NCBI RefSeq assembly: GCF_000772045.1 | Contig: NZ_CP009754.1 | Span: 3,906,001-3,970,000 of the forward strand | DNA from: Streptomyces sp. CCM_MD2014 | GTDB lineage: Bacteria; Actinomycetota; Actinomycetes; Streptomycetales; Streptomycetaceae | Length of the DNA: 64,000 nt | Direction: 5' to 3' | Shown here: in pieces, positions 24,042-31,699 of the stretch | Layout of the letters: each line of letters starts with the position of its first letter | Numbering within the stretch: the stretch's first letter is position 1 | Notes under the pieces: model-generated | Told to the model about the DNA's origin: nothing | The model's input: the letters and a program-made list of their open reading frames with translations, nothing else | Database searches by the model: none | Translations under genes and position numbers: made by a program

Positions 24042-24905
24042 ATGAGCAAGCAGACCGGCCGCCGGCACCATCTCGCGGGACTGACCGCCTGGGACCGCTG
24101 CGCGGTCATGGGCGTCGTCAACGTGACCCCCGACTCCTTCTCCGACGGCGGCCGCTTCTTCGACACCACGGCCGCCATCAAGCACGGCCTCGACCTGGTC
24201 GCCCAGGGCGCCGACCTCGTGGACGTCGGCGGTGAGTCCACCCGCCCCGGCGCGACCCGCGTCGACGAGGACGAGGAACTCAGGCGCGTGGTCCCCGTCG
24301 TGCGCGGCCTCGCCTCCGAGGGTGTCACGATCTCCGTCGACACCATGCGCGCCTCCGTCGCCGAGCAGGCCCTCGCCGCCGGCGCCGCCCTGGTCAACGA
24401 CGTCAGCGGCGGCCTCGCCGACCCCCGCATGATCCCGGTCGTCGCCGACGCGGGCGCCCCGTTCGTCGTCATGCACTGGCGCGGCCTCCTGGAGGGCGGC
24501 AACGTCAGGGGCACGTACACCGACGTCGTCACCGAGGTCGTCGACGAACTGCACGCACGCGTGGAGGCCGTCCTCGACGGCGGCATCTCCCCCGACCGCA
24601 TCGTCGTCGACCCCGGCCTCGGCTTCTCCAAGGACGCCGAGCACGACCTCGTCCTCCTGGCCCACCTCGACCGCCTCCTCGCCCTCGGTCACCCCCTCCT
24701 CGTCGCCGCCTCCCGCAAGCGCTTCCTCGGCCGCGTCCTCGCCGGCCCGGAGGCAGCCCCGCCCCCCGCCCGCGAACGCGACGCCGCCACCGCCGCGGTC
24801 TCCGCGCTCGCGGCACACGCCGGCGCCTGGGCCGTACGCGTCCACGAGGTCCGCGCCACCGCCGACGCCGTACGCGTCGCCCGCGCCGTCGAAGGAGCCC
24901 GGTGA
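24042..24905 (+). CDS. folP: Dihydropteroate synthase
   Basis: Condenses p-aminobenzoate with hydroxymethyl-dihydropterin pyrophosphate; the sulfonamide target. The 287-residue TIM-barrel protein has MGVVNVTPDSFSDGGRFFD (loop 1), VDVGGESTRPGATRV (loop 2), ISVDTMRASVAEQALAAGA, LVNDVSGG, VVDPGLGFSKD and LLVAASRKRFLGRVL. All classical DHPS motifs are intact. Starts the folP-NTF2-folB-folK-DUF3180 run; the next gene overlaps its stop as GTGA. The frame upstream of 24042 is open for more than a kilobase only because mosaic repeat B is so GC-rich. Confidence 0.96.
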   Translation: MSKQTGRRHHLAGLTAWDRCAVMGVVNVTPDSFSDGGRFFDTTAAIKHGLDLVAQGADLVDVGGESTRPGATRVDEDEELRRVVPVVRGLASEGVTISVDTMRASVAEQALAAGAALVNDVSGGLADPRMIPVVADAGAPFVVMHWRGLLEGGNVRGTYTDVVTEVVDELHARVEAVLDGGISPDRIVVDPGLGFSKDAEHDLVLLAHLDRLLALGHPLLVAASRKRFLGRVLAGPEAAPPPARERDAATAAVSALAAHAGAWAVRVHEVRATADAVRVARAVEGAR

Positions 24906-25405
24906 ACACGCCGCACCTCGACGTCGAACAGGTCGAGGCCGCGAACACCGCCTTCTACGAGGCACTGGAGGAGGGCGACTTCGAGAAGGTCTCCGACTTC
25001 TGGCTCACCCCCTCCGACCTGGGCATCGACGAGTCGTACCACGACCCGGCCGACGCCGGCGTGGTCTCCTGCGTGCACCCGGGCTGGCCGGTGCTCACCG
25101 GCCGCGGCGAGGTGCTTCGCTCGTACGCCCTGATCATGGCGAACACGGACTACATCCAGTTCTTCCTCACCGACGTGCACGTCTCCGTCACCGGCGACAC
25201 CGCCCTGGTCACCTGCACGGAGAACATCCTCAGCGGCGGCCCGGCCCCCGACGGAGGCGAGGAGCTCGGCCCGCTCGTCGGCCAGCTGGTGGTGGCCACC
25301 AACACCTTCCGCCGCACCCCCGACGGCTGGAAGCTCTGGTCCCACCACGCCTCCCCGGTGCTCGCCGAGAGCGCGGAGGAAGAGGGCGACGAGACCCCGC
25401 CCTGA
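24902..25405 (+). CDS. NTF2-like (SnoaL-fold) protein
   Basis: 167 residues with the cone-shaped NTF2 fold: VEAANTAFYEALEEGDFEKVSDFWLTP, CVHPGWPVLTGRGEVLRSYA, ALVTCTENILSGG and VATNTFRRTPDGWKLWSHHASPV. Such proteins are ligand-binding or small isomerase-type enzymes. It is translationally coupled to folP (GTGA overlap) and sits inside the folate operon, as in other actinobacteria, which suggests a folate-linked role that is not yet defined. The end is an acidic tail (SAEEEGDETPP). Confidence 0.85.
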   Translation: MNTPHLDVEQVEAANTAFYEALEEGDFEKVSDFWLTPSDLGIDESYHDPADAGVVSCVHPGWPVLTGRGEVLRSYALIMANTDYIQFFLTDVHVSVTGDTALVTCTENILSGGPAPDGGEELGPLVGQLVVATNTFRRTPDGWKLWSHHASPVLAESAEEEGDETPP

Positions 25406-25666
25406 CCCGGCGCCACGCCCCGGTGCCCCGGCCCGGCGTCAAACGGGGTGGTTGGAAAGACGGACCACGGGGTAGGGGCGGCTACCAACCCGTGATCCAC
25501 CGGAACCGCCAGGGAGAACGCGGGGTGAAAACCACCCGGCGCCCCGCCCCGCCCCGCACCCCGCGGCCCGGCGCTGTCGGTCCCCACGGGTAGATTCGAG
25601 TGGGGCCGCCGTACCACCCGCACGTGGTGCGCCCGGCCGAGACCGACGACTGCAGGAGTGATTCGC

Positions 25667-26026
25667 GTGGATCGTGTCGCGCTGCGCGGCCTGAAGGCCC
25701 GTGGGCACCACGGTGTGTTCCCCAAGGAGCGCGAGGACGGCCAGACCTTCCTCGTGGACATCGTCCTTGGTCTGGACACCCGCCCGGCCGCGGCCGACGA
25801 CGACCTGGCGAAGACGGTGCACTACGGCATCGTGGCCGAGGAGGTCGTGGCCGTCGTCGAGGGCGAGCCGGTCGACCTCGTCGAAACCCTCGCCGAGCGC
25901 ATCGCCCAGGTCTGTCTGAAGCACGAAGGGGTCGAGGAGGTCGAGGTCTGCGTCCACAAGCCGGACGCACCGATCACCGTCCCCTTCGACGACGTGACCG
26001 TCACCATCATCCGGAGCCGTGTATGA
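25667..26026 (+). CDS. folB: Dihydroneopterin aldolase
   Basis: Converts dihydroneopterin to hydroxymethyl-dihydropterin and glycolaldehyde. 119 residues, the normal length: MDRVALRGLKARGHHGVFPKE, the catalytic Glu in EREDGQTFLVDIVLGLD, a conserved Tyr (VHYGIVAEEV) and the catalytic Lys in EVCVHKPDAPI. Start GTG 25667 lies eight bases after AGGAG and gives the family length; GTG 25658 would add three residues but has no spacing. The 260 bases before it (25406-25666) hold no gene; a TAGATT hexamer near 25591 may be a promoter. The stop overlaps folK as ATGA. Confidence 0.94.
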   Translation: MDRVALRGLKARGHHGVFPKEREDGQTFLVDIVLGLDTRPAAADDDLAKTVHYGIVAEEVVAVVEGEPVDLVETLAERIAQVCLKHEGVEEVEVCVHKPDAPITVPFDDVTVTIIRSRV

Positions 26027-26634
26027 GCGCCCCCTTCGCCAAGGGTCCGAGCGACCCGACCGTACAGCCCGTGCCCGCCTCCGTCATCGAGCAGGTCGAC
26101 GCCGCGGACACCACCCTCTCCAACCCCAAACGCGCGGTGATCGCCCTCGGCGCCAACCTGGGCAACCGCCTGGAGACCCTCCAGGGCGCCATCGACGCGC
26201 TGGAGGACACCCCGGGTGTGCGTGTCAAAGGCGTCTCGCCCGTGTACGAGACGGAGCCGTGGGGCGTCGCACCCGACAGCCAGCCCTCCTACTTCAACGC
26301 GGTCGTGATCGTGAAGACGACCCTGCCCCCGTCCTCGCTCCTGGAGCGGGCGCACGCGGTCGAGGAGGCCTTCCACCGGGTCCGCGACGAGCGCTGGGGT
26401 CCGCGCACCCTGGACGTCGACATCGTCGCCTACGCCGAGGTCGTCTCCGACGACCCGCAGCTCACCCTCCCCCACCCCCGCGCCCACGAACGCGCCTTCG
26501 TGCTGGCCCCCTGGCTCGACGTGGACCCCGAGGCCGCCCTGCCCGGCCGGGGCAGCGTCGCCGACCTCCTGGCCGCCGTCACCCGCGACGGCGTCGCGCC
26601 CCGCGCCGACCTGGAACTCCGGCTGCCCGAGTAG
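26023..26634 (+). CDS. folK: Hydroxymethyl-dihydropterin pyrophosphokinase
   Basis: Transfers pyrophosphate from ATP to hydroxymethyl-dihydropterin, producing the FolP substrate. 203 residues: after a ~35-residue N-terminal extension the HPPK fold begins at RAVIALGANLGNRLETLQGA, with SPVYETEPWG, YFNAVVIVKT, the metal-binding WGPRTLDVDIVAY (DxD) and LPHPRAHERAFVLAPW. Overlaps the folB stop by four bases, so the two are translationally coupled. The extension is longer than in most bacterial HPPKs and looks unstructured. Confidence 0.95.
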   Translation: MSAPFAKGPSDPTVQPVPASVIEQVDAADTTLSNPKRAVIALGANLGNRLETLQGAIDALEDTPGVRVKGVSPVYETEPWGVAPDSQPSYFNAVVIVKTTLPPSSLLERAHAVEEAFHRVRDERWGPRTLDVDIVAYAEVVSDDPQLTLPHPRAHERAFVLAPWLDVDPEAALPGRGSVADLLAAVTRDGVAPRADLELRLPE

Positions 26635-26731
26635 TCGTTAAGGTCGACGAGGACGACGCACACGACTGGGACGACGTGGACGGCGCGGTCGGGACGACCG
26701 CGCCGGAAAGCCGAAGGGACACCGGAACACC

Positions 26732-27220
26732 GTGAAAGAGCTGCGCATCAGGGTGCTGGCCGGCGTGTTCGTCGTCGCGGGGGTGCTGTCCTGGGCCGGT
26801 GCCCGCCTGTGGAACTCGGTGGGGACCCTCCCGAGCGTCCCCCTGGCCGCCCCCGTCGTCCTGGCCCTGATCGCGGTGATCCTGCTGGCCACGGCGCTCT
26901 CGATCCGCGCCCGTCTGAAGGCCCAGCGGGAGCGGGAGCCCGGCGCCAAGGGCGTCGACCCGATGATGGCGGCCCGCGCCGTCGTCTTCGGCCAGGCCAG
27001 CGCCCTGGTGGCCGCCCTCGTCGCCGGCATGTACGGCGGCACGGGCGTCTTCCTGCTGGAGTACCTCGACATCCCGGCCCGCCGCGACCAGGCCATCTAC
27101 GCCGGTTCCTCGGTCGTGGCGGGCATCGCCGTCATAGCGGCCGCCCTCTTCCTGGAGCGGGTCTGCAAGCTCCCGGAGGACGAGGACGACGACCACCCGG
27201 GCGCCGCGTCGGCGGCATGA
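26732..27220 (+). CDS. DUF3180-family membrane protein
   Basis: 162 residues with four transmembrane helices (VLAGVFVVAGVLSWAGARLW; APVVLALIAVILLATALSI; AVVFGQASALVAALVAGMYG; AIYAGSSVVAGIAVIAAALFL) and an acidic tail (EDEDDDHPGAASAA). The family is conserved next to folK in many actinobacteria, M. tuberculosis included, with no assigned function. GTG 26732 begins the chosen frame. Its stop is 12 bases from the place where homology of the intein-like relic is lost on the other strand. Confidence 0.85.
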   Translation: MKELRIRVLAGVFVVAGVLSWAGARLWNSVGTLPSVPLAAPVVLALIAVILLATALSIRARLKAQREREPGAKGVDPMMAARAVVFGQASALVAALVAGMYGGTGVFLLEYLDIPARRDQAIYAGSSVVAGIAVIAAALFLERVCKLPEDEDDDHPGAASAA

Positions 27221-27271
27221 AACGCCCGTGGGAGGCGAGTCCATCGGTCCGTGGAGTGAACCGCGCGCCCG

Positions 27272-28024
27272 CTACCTGCGCCAGGTCCGAGAGAAACGGG
27301 ACGTTCGCACTGACGAGCAGACGGCCGGCCCAAGCCTTGGCACGCCACCCGTCGCCATCCGCGTAGCCGTCCGGAAAGCCTTCGAACGTTTCCCTGTCCC
27401 GGAGAACGACCGGAGAACGACCCGGGGAAATCCCTGGCGCATGTGGTGCGCGTCACCACCGACGTACTGCCTCAGCAAGTCGGCGAGGTACGACGACACC
27501 ACACGCACACGAAAGCCTGGGACGTCCCGCTGGAGGTAACCGGACGGTCGGCTCACTGCCTCCAGACGGGCGGGCAACCCGGTGGCGGCGGTGAGACAGG
27601 CCGCGTAGCGCTCGGCGAACGACTCGTCGTTGACCACCAGGGACACGTAGTTCCTGCCGACGGTCCCGTCCGCGCAGTCGGCTCCGATCAGGTGGCCCAG
27701 TTCGTAACCCGGCTTGACGGTCAACCGTGTGCGACACAGTTTTCGCGCCTGGGTCCAGGCGACCACGGCCCCCGTGGCATCCCTCGCATGGACCCAGCCG
27801 TCGGGCGTACCCAGCATCTGGTCAGGTGCCACGGTGGAGCTGACGCGGTCGGTCACGACGTCCACGACTTCGCGAGCTCGGGTCGTGGCGACGGCCGTCA
27901 CCGTGGTCGGGACCGTGCGCTCCCCGTCCAACATCCACAGACGGCAGCCCACTCGCACATCCCGCGCCCGCAGGCGCCCCTCGACCGCGTTCACCGTCTG
28001 TTCGCTGGGCAGCCCGCACCCCAC
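27272..28024 (-). pseudogene. Broken intein-like (Hint + LAGLIDADG) homing-endonuclease gene
   Basis: The 250-codon frame begins MGCGLPSEQTVNAVEGRL, like an intein N-terminal splice block, then RVGCRLWMLDGERTV and APDQMLGTPDGWVHARD (block B, with Gln where a catalytic His is usual), followed by a first LAGLIDADG-type helix LGHLIGADCADGTVG and a conserved core to RQGFPRVVLR. After that the frame becomes Arg/Ser/Thr-rich nonsense. Reading one frame over restores ETFEGFPDGYADGDGW, the second endonuclease motif, and SANVPFLSDLAQVAGARFTP, before the DNA becomes the 3' end of the DUF3180 gene. The shift coincides with an exact 11-base duplication (27400-27421). Splicing C-terminal blocks are absent. 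AAGGGGG precedes the GTG start. Confidence 0.78.
27400..27421 (-). repeat. 11-base perfect tandem duplication causing the frameshift
   Basis: CGGAGAACGAC occurs twice in a row (27400-27410 and 27411-27421). Removing one copy joins ...RVVLR to DRETFEGF... in one frame; 11 is not a multiple of three, so the duplication itself explains the disruption of the homing-endonuclease frame. Confidence 0.9.
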
Positions 28025-28034
28025 GGCGATCCCC

Positions 28035-28063
28035 CTTGATCAGTGACCAACCCACTGATCAAG
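28035..28063. promoter_or_regulatory. Perfect 11-base inverted repeat before the intein-like gene
   Basis: CTTGATCAGTG (28035-28045) and CACTGATCAAG (28053-28063) with a seven-base loop. It lies between the folE stop (28093) and the GTG of the intein-like gene (28024), its last bases running into that gene's AAGGGGG ribosome site. It could be a folE terminator, an operator, or a hairpin controlling translation; its AT-rich stem is unusual here. Confidence 0.6.
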
Positions 28064-28092
28064 GACGGTATCGGGCACCACTGACAATCGGG

Positions 28093-28698
28093 TCAGCGCG
28101 CCAGTATCAAGCTCATTGCCTCGGCACGCGTCGTAGCGTCCCGAAGCTGACCTCGCACCGCCGACGTCGTGGTCTTGGCACCCGGCTTACGCACCCCGCG
28201 TACCGACATGCACATGTGCTCGGCCTCGATGACGACGATCACGCCCCGTGCCTCGAGAATCCGCATGAGCGAGTCGGCGACCTGCGTGGTGAGACGTTCC
28301 TGCACCTGCAGGCGCCGCGCGAAGACCTCGACCAGGCGCGCGAGCTTCGACAGGCCGGTGATCTTGCCGCTCGCCGCCGGGATGTAGCCGATGTGCGCCA
28401 CACCGTGGAACGGCAGCATGTGGTGCTCGCACAGGCTGACGATCTCAATGTCCTTCACCAGGACCATTTCGTCATGCCCGATGTCGAACGTCGTCGTCAG
28501 CACGTCCTCGGGCTCCTGCGTATGTCCCGCCAGAAGCTCCCGATACGCCCTCGCCACGCGCGCCGGGGTCTCCCGCAGGCCCTCGCGGTCCGGGTCCTCG
28601 CCGACCGCGATGAGCAGCTCGCGTACGGCGTTCTCGGCCCGCTTCTCGTCGAACTCGCCGATCTGGCCCTCGCCGTCCAGCGTCACGGGGTCGGTCAT
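28093..28698 (-). CDS. folE: GTP cyclohydrolase I
   Basis: Opens GTP to dihydroneopterin triphosphate, the first step of folate synthesis. 201 residues with the zinc/active-site signatures SLCEHHMLPFHGVAHIGYIP (Cys and His ligands), GLSKLARLVEVFARRLQVQE, and EAEHMCMSVRGVRKPGAKTT (second Cys ligand). ATG 28698 (MTDPVTLDGEGQIGEFDEK) was chosen because GAGG lies six bases upstream; the longer frame to 28749 adds a non-homologous stretch. It follows ftsH on the same strand, separated by a strong inverted repeat, and is convergent with the folP-DUF3180 block. Confidence 0.96.
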   Translation of the reverse strand: MTDPVTLDGEGQIGEFDEKRAENAVRELLIAVGEDPDREGLRETPARVARAYRELLAGHTQEPEDVLTTTFDIGHDEMVLVKDIEIVSLCEHHMLPFHGVAHIGYIPAASGKITGLSKLARLVEVFARRLQVQERLTTQVADSLMRILEARGVIVVIEAEHMCMSVRGVRKPGAKTTTSAVRGQLRDATTRAEAMSLILAR

Positions 28699-28742
28699 CT
28701 GCTGCCTCGTTCCTGATCCGTCCTGCGACGGCATACCGAAAT

Positions 28743-28779
28743 GCCGCACCCCCCAAGGCTAGAACCTGGGGGGTGCGGC
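28743..28779 (-). terminator. Stem-loop between ftsH and folE
   Basis: Perfect 12-base arms GCCGCACCCCCC (28743-28754) and GGGGGGTGCGGC (28768-28779) with a 13-base loop, 51 bases after the ftsH stop on the minus strand. It may end or attenuate ftsH transcription before folE. Confidence 0.65.
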
Positions 28780-28829
28780 TTACATTCCGGGCCGGTTCGG
28801 ACCGCCGGAGCGGTCAGAGGTGACCGGGG

Positions 28830-30905
28830 TCAGCTCTCCGGCCGGTCCTCCGGTGCCCGCTCGGGCGCCGGGGCGGGATCCACCGTGGTGCTCTTGGTGG
28901 TGGAGATCGCCGCCGTCGCGCCGTTCGCCCCGTTGGTCAGGGCGAGCTCCTTCGGGGAGAGCACCGGCGGCCGGGTCGAGGGCGTGCGGCGGGAGGAGCC
29001 GGTCCACGCGGGCCGGGAGGGGCGCTTGACGATCTGGGAGAAGATCTCGGCGATCTCCTCCTTGCCCAGCGTCTCCTTCTCCAGCAGCGCGAGGACGAGG
29101 TTGTCGAGGACGTCGCGGTTCTCGACCAGGATCTCCCAGGCCTCGTTGTGCGCCGTCTCGATGAGCTTCTTGACCTCTTCGTCGACCAGCGCGGCGACCT
29201 CTTCCGAGTAGTCGCGCTGGTGGGCCATCTCACGGCCGAGGAACGGCTCGCTGTTGTCGCCGCCGAACTTGATCGCGCCGAGGCGCTCGGTCATGCCGTA
29301 CTGGGTGACCATCGCGCGGGCCAGGCCGGTGGCCTTCTCGATGTCGTTGGCCGCGCCCGTCGTCGGGTCGTGGAAGACGAGCTCCTCGGCCGCGCGGCCG
29401 CCCAGCATGTAGGCGAGCTGGTCGAGCATCTCGTTGCGCGTGGTCGAGTACTTGTCCTCGTCCGGGAGCACCATCGTGTAGCCGAGGGCGCGGCCCCTGG
29501 AGAGGATCGTGATCTTGTGGACGGGGTCGGAGTTCGGCGAGGCCGCCGCGACCAGGGCGTGTCCGCCCTCGTGGTACGCGGTGATCTTCTTCTCCTTGTC
29601 CGACATGATCCGGGTCCGCTTCTGCGGGCCCGCGACCACGCGGTCGATCGCCTCGTCCAGCATGTGGTTGTCGATCAGCTTCTGGTCGCTGCGGGCCGTC
29701 AGCAGCGCGGCCTCGTTCAGCACGTTGGCGAGGTCGGCACCGGTCATGCCGGGGGTGCGGCGGGCGACGGCCGACAGGTCGACGTCCGGGGCGACCGGCT
29801 TGCCCTTCTGGTGGACCTTGAGGATCTCCAGACGGCCCTGCATGTCCGGACGGTCGACGGCGATCTGCCGGTCGAAGCGGCCGGGGCGCAGCAGCGCGGG
29901 GTCGAGGATGTCGGGCCGGTTGGTCGCGGCGATGAGGATCACGCCGCCCTTGACGTCGAAGCCGTCCATCTCGACGAGGAGCTGGTTCAGGGTCTGCTCG
30001 CGCTCGTCGTGACCGCCGCCGAGGCCTGCGCCGCGGTGGCGGCCGACCGCGTCGATCTCGTCGACGAAGACGATGGCCGGCGCGTTCGCCTTGGCCTGCT
30101 CGAAGAGGTCGCGCACTCGGGAGGCACCGACGCCGACGAACATCTCGACGAAGTCGGAACCGGAGATCGAGTAGAACGGCACGCCCGCCTCACCGGCGAC
30201 GGCACGCGCGAGCAGGGTCTTGCCGGTACCGGGCGGGCCGTACAGCAGCACGCCCTTGGGGATCTTGGCGCCGACGGCCTGGAACTTGGCCGGCTCCTGG
30301 AGGAACTCCTTGATCTCGTGGAGCTCCTCGACGGCCTCGTCCGAACCGGCGACGTCGGAGAACGTCGTCTTCGGGGTGTCCTTGGTGATGAGCTTCGCCT
30401 TGGACTTGCCGAAGTTCATGACCCGGGAGCCGCCGCCCTGCATCTGGTTCATCAGGAACAGGAAGATGACCACGATGAGGACGAAGGGAAGCAGGGTGAT
30501 CAGCAGCCCGACGAACGGGTTCTGCTTCGACGGCGAGACCGTGTAGCCGTCGGGGATCTGCTTGTCCTGGTACTTGTTCTGAAGGGTGTTGGCGAGGGTC
30601 ACGCCCTGGTCGCCGATGTAGCTCGCCTGGATCTTCGAGCTGCCTTCGACCTTCTGGCCGTCCTTGAGCTGAACCTTGATGTTCTGCTCGTCACCGGTGG
30701 TCAGCTTGGCCGACTCGACCCTGTTGTCGTTGATCGCCTGGACGACCTGGCCCGTGTCCACCGTCTTGTAGCCGCCGGACGAGCCCACGACCTGCATCAA
30801 CACGACCACGGCAAGGACGGCCAGCACGATCCACATGATTGGCCCACGGAAGTATCGCTTCACGTCCATCCACACGGAGCGGTGTCGCCCCGTCCCTCCT
30901 GCCAT
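28830..30905 (-). CDS. ftsH: ATP-dependent zinc metalloprotease FtsH
   Basis: Membrane AAA protease that degrades unassembled membrane proteins and regulators. 691 residues from ATG 30905: TM1 (WIVLAVLAVVVLMQVV), periplasmic domain, TM2 (LITLLPFVLIVVIFLFLMNQ), Walker A GPPGTGKT, Walker B AIVFVDEIDAVG, second region of homology ATNRPDILDPALLRPGRFDR, and zinc site HEGGH with the distal Asp in the ANDIEKATGLAR helix region. The C-terminal tail is Ser/Pro-rich. Start is uncertain: ATG 30905 has a TATCAA hexamer seven bases upstream, ATG 30869 (MDVKRYFRGP) is the usual database-style start. Downstream of hpt and tilS, as in other actinobacteria. Confidence 0.96.
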   Translation of the reverse strand: MAGGTGRHRSVWMDVKRYFRGPIMWIVLAVLAVVVLMQVVGSSGGYKTVDTGQVVQAINDNRVESAKLTTGDEQNIKVQLKDGQKVEGSSKIQASYIGDQGVTLANTLQNKYQDKQIPDGYTVSPSKQNPFVGLLITLLPFVLIVVIFLFLMNQMQGGGSRVMNFGKSKAKLITKDTPKTTFSDVAGSDEAVEELHEIKEFLQEPAKFQAVGAKIPKGVLLYGPPGTGKTLLARAVAGEAGVPFYSISGSDFVEMFVGVGASRVRDLFEQAKANAPAIVFVDEIDAVGRHRGAGLGGGHDEREQTLNQLLVEMDGFDVKGGVILIAATNRPDILDPALLRPGRFDRQIAVDRPDMQGRLEILKVHQKGKPVAPDVDLSAVARRTPGMTGADLANVLNEAALLTARSDQKLIDNHMLDEAIDRVVAGPQKRTRIMSDKEKKITAYHEGGHALVAAASPNSDPVHKITILSRGRALGYTMVLPDEDKYSTTRNEMLDQLAYMLGGRAAEELVFHDPTTGAANDIEKATGLARAMVTQYGMTERLGAIKFGGDNSEPFLGREMAHQRDYSEEVAALVDEEVKKLIETAHNEAWEILVENRDVLDNLVLALLEKETLGKEEIAEIFSQIVKRPSRPAWTGSSRRTPSTRPPVLSPKELALTNGANGATAAISTTKSTTVDPAPAPERAPEDRPES

Positions 30906-31064
30906 AGTGAGTTTGATAAGACAGTTCTTCTGACGGTACCCCAGCGTGGCGGCCCTCAGCCGCACGGGCGGGCCGACGTCCCGTCTGCATGCTCCAACGG
31001 CGCGGGGGCCCCAGGGGTTCCCGGTGGCCCGCCGAAACGCCGCTGAACCGGCTGCGGGGGCGCG

Positions 31065-31625
31065 TCAGCCGCCGTACACGTGGGGCGCGAGCGTACCGAC
31101 GAACGGGAGGTTGCGGTACTTCTCGGCGTAGTCGAGGCCGTAGCCGACGACGAACTCGTTGGGGATGTCGAAGCCGACCCACTCCACGTCGATGGCGACC
31201 TTCGCGGCGTCGGGCTTGCGCAGCAGCGTGCACACCTTGAGGGAGGCGGGCTCGCGCGAGCCGAGGTTGGAGATCAGCCAGGACAGGGTCAGGCCGGAGT
31301 CGATGATGTCCTCGACGATCAGGACGTGGCGGCCCTTGATGTCGGTGTCGAGGTCCTTGAGGATCCGCACCACGCCGGAGGACTGGGTGCCCGCGCCGTA
31401 CGAGGACACCGCCATCCAGTCCATCGTGACGGGGGTGGACAGCGTGCGCGCCAGGTCGGCCATGACCATGACGGCGCCCTTGAGCACGCCGACGATGAGC
31501 AGGTCCTTGCCCGCGTACTCCGCGTCGATCTTCGCGGCCAGCTCGGCCAGCTTCGCGTCGATCTCTTCCTTGGTGATGAGCACCTTCTCGAGGTCGGCAC
31601 CCATGTCGTTCGCGTCCACCCGCAT
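31065..31625 (-). CDS. hpt: Hypoxanthine(-guanine) phosphoribosyltransferase
   Basis: Purine salvage enzyme converting hypoxanthine or guanine and PRPP to IMP or GMP. 186 residues; motifs: LLIVGVLKGAVMVMADLART (PPi loop), VSSYGAGTQSSGVVRILKDL (mobile loop), the PRPP motif VLIVEDIIDSGLTLSWL with the Glu-Asp pair, and WVGFDIPNEFVVGYGLDY. ATG 31625 (MRVDANDMGADLEKVLI) chosen; a GAAAG precedes it at a short distance. Lies between tilS and ftsH on the same strand. Confidence 0.95.
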   Translation of the reverse strand: MRVDANDMGADLEKVLITKEEIDAKLAELAAKIDAEYAGKDLLIVGVLKGAVMVMADLARTLSTPVTMDWMAVSSYGAGTQSSGVVRILKDLDTDIKGRHVLIVEDIIDSGLTLSWLISNLGSREPASLKVCTLLRKPDAAKVAIDVEWVGFDIPNEFVVGYGLDYAEKYRNLPFVGTLAPHVYGG

Positions 31626-31699
31626 CACTTTCGGTCGTCCCACCGGCCACTCCGGAACGTCCCGGCGATCCGTGCGCGGATCGGTGGGAGGGTCCGGAT

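Noticed and set aside
25406..25666. Possible folate or other riboswitch upstream of folB
   Set aside because: Some pairing is possible (GGTTGG/CCAACC) but no conserved riboswitch core was recognised; left as an unremarkable leader.
27272..28024. Interpretation as an intact intein inside a host gene
   Set aside because: No extein coding sequence continues on either side and C-terminal splicing blocks (His-Asn plus nucleophile) are absent.
29148..31046. 632-codon frame antisense to ftsH
   Set aside because: Valine/leucine/aspartate-rich shadow of a highly conserved gene on the other strand.
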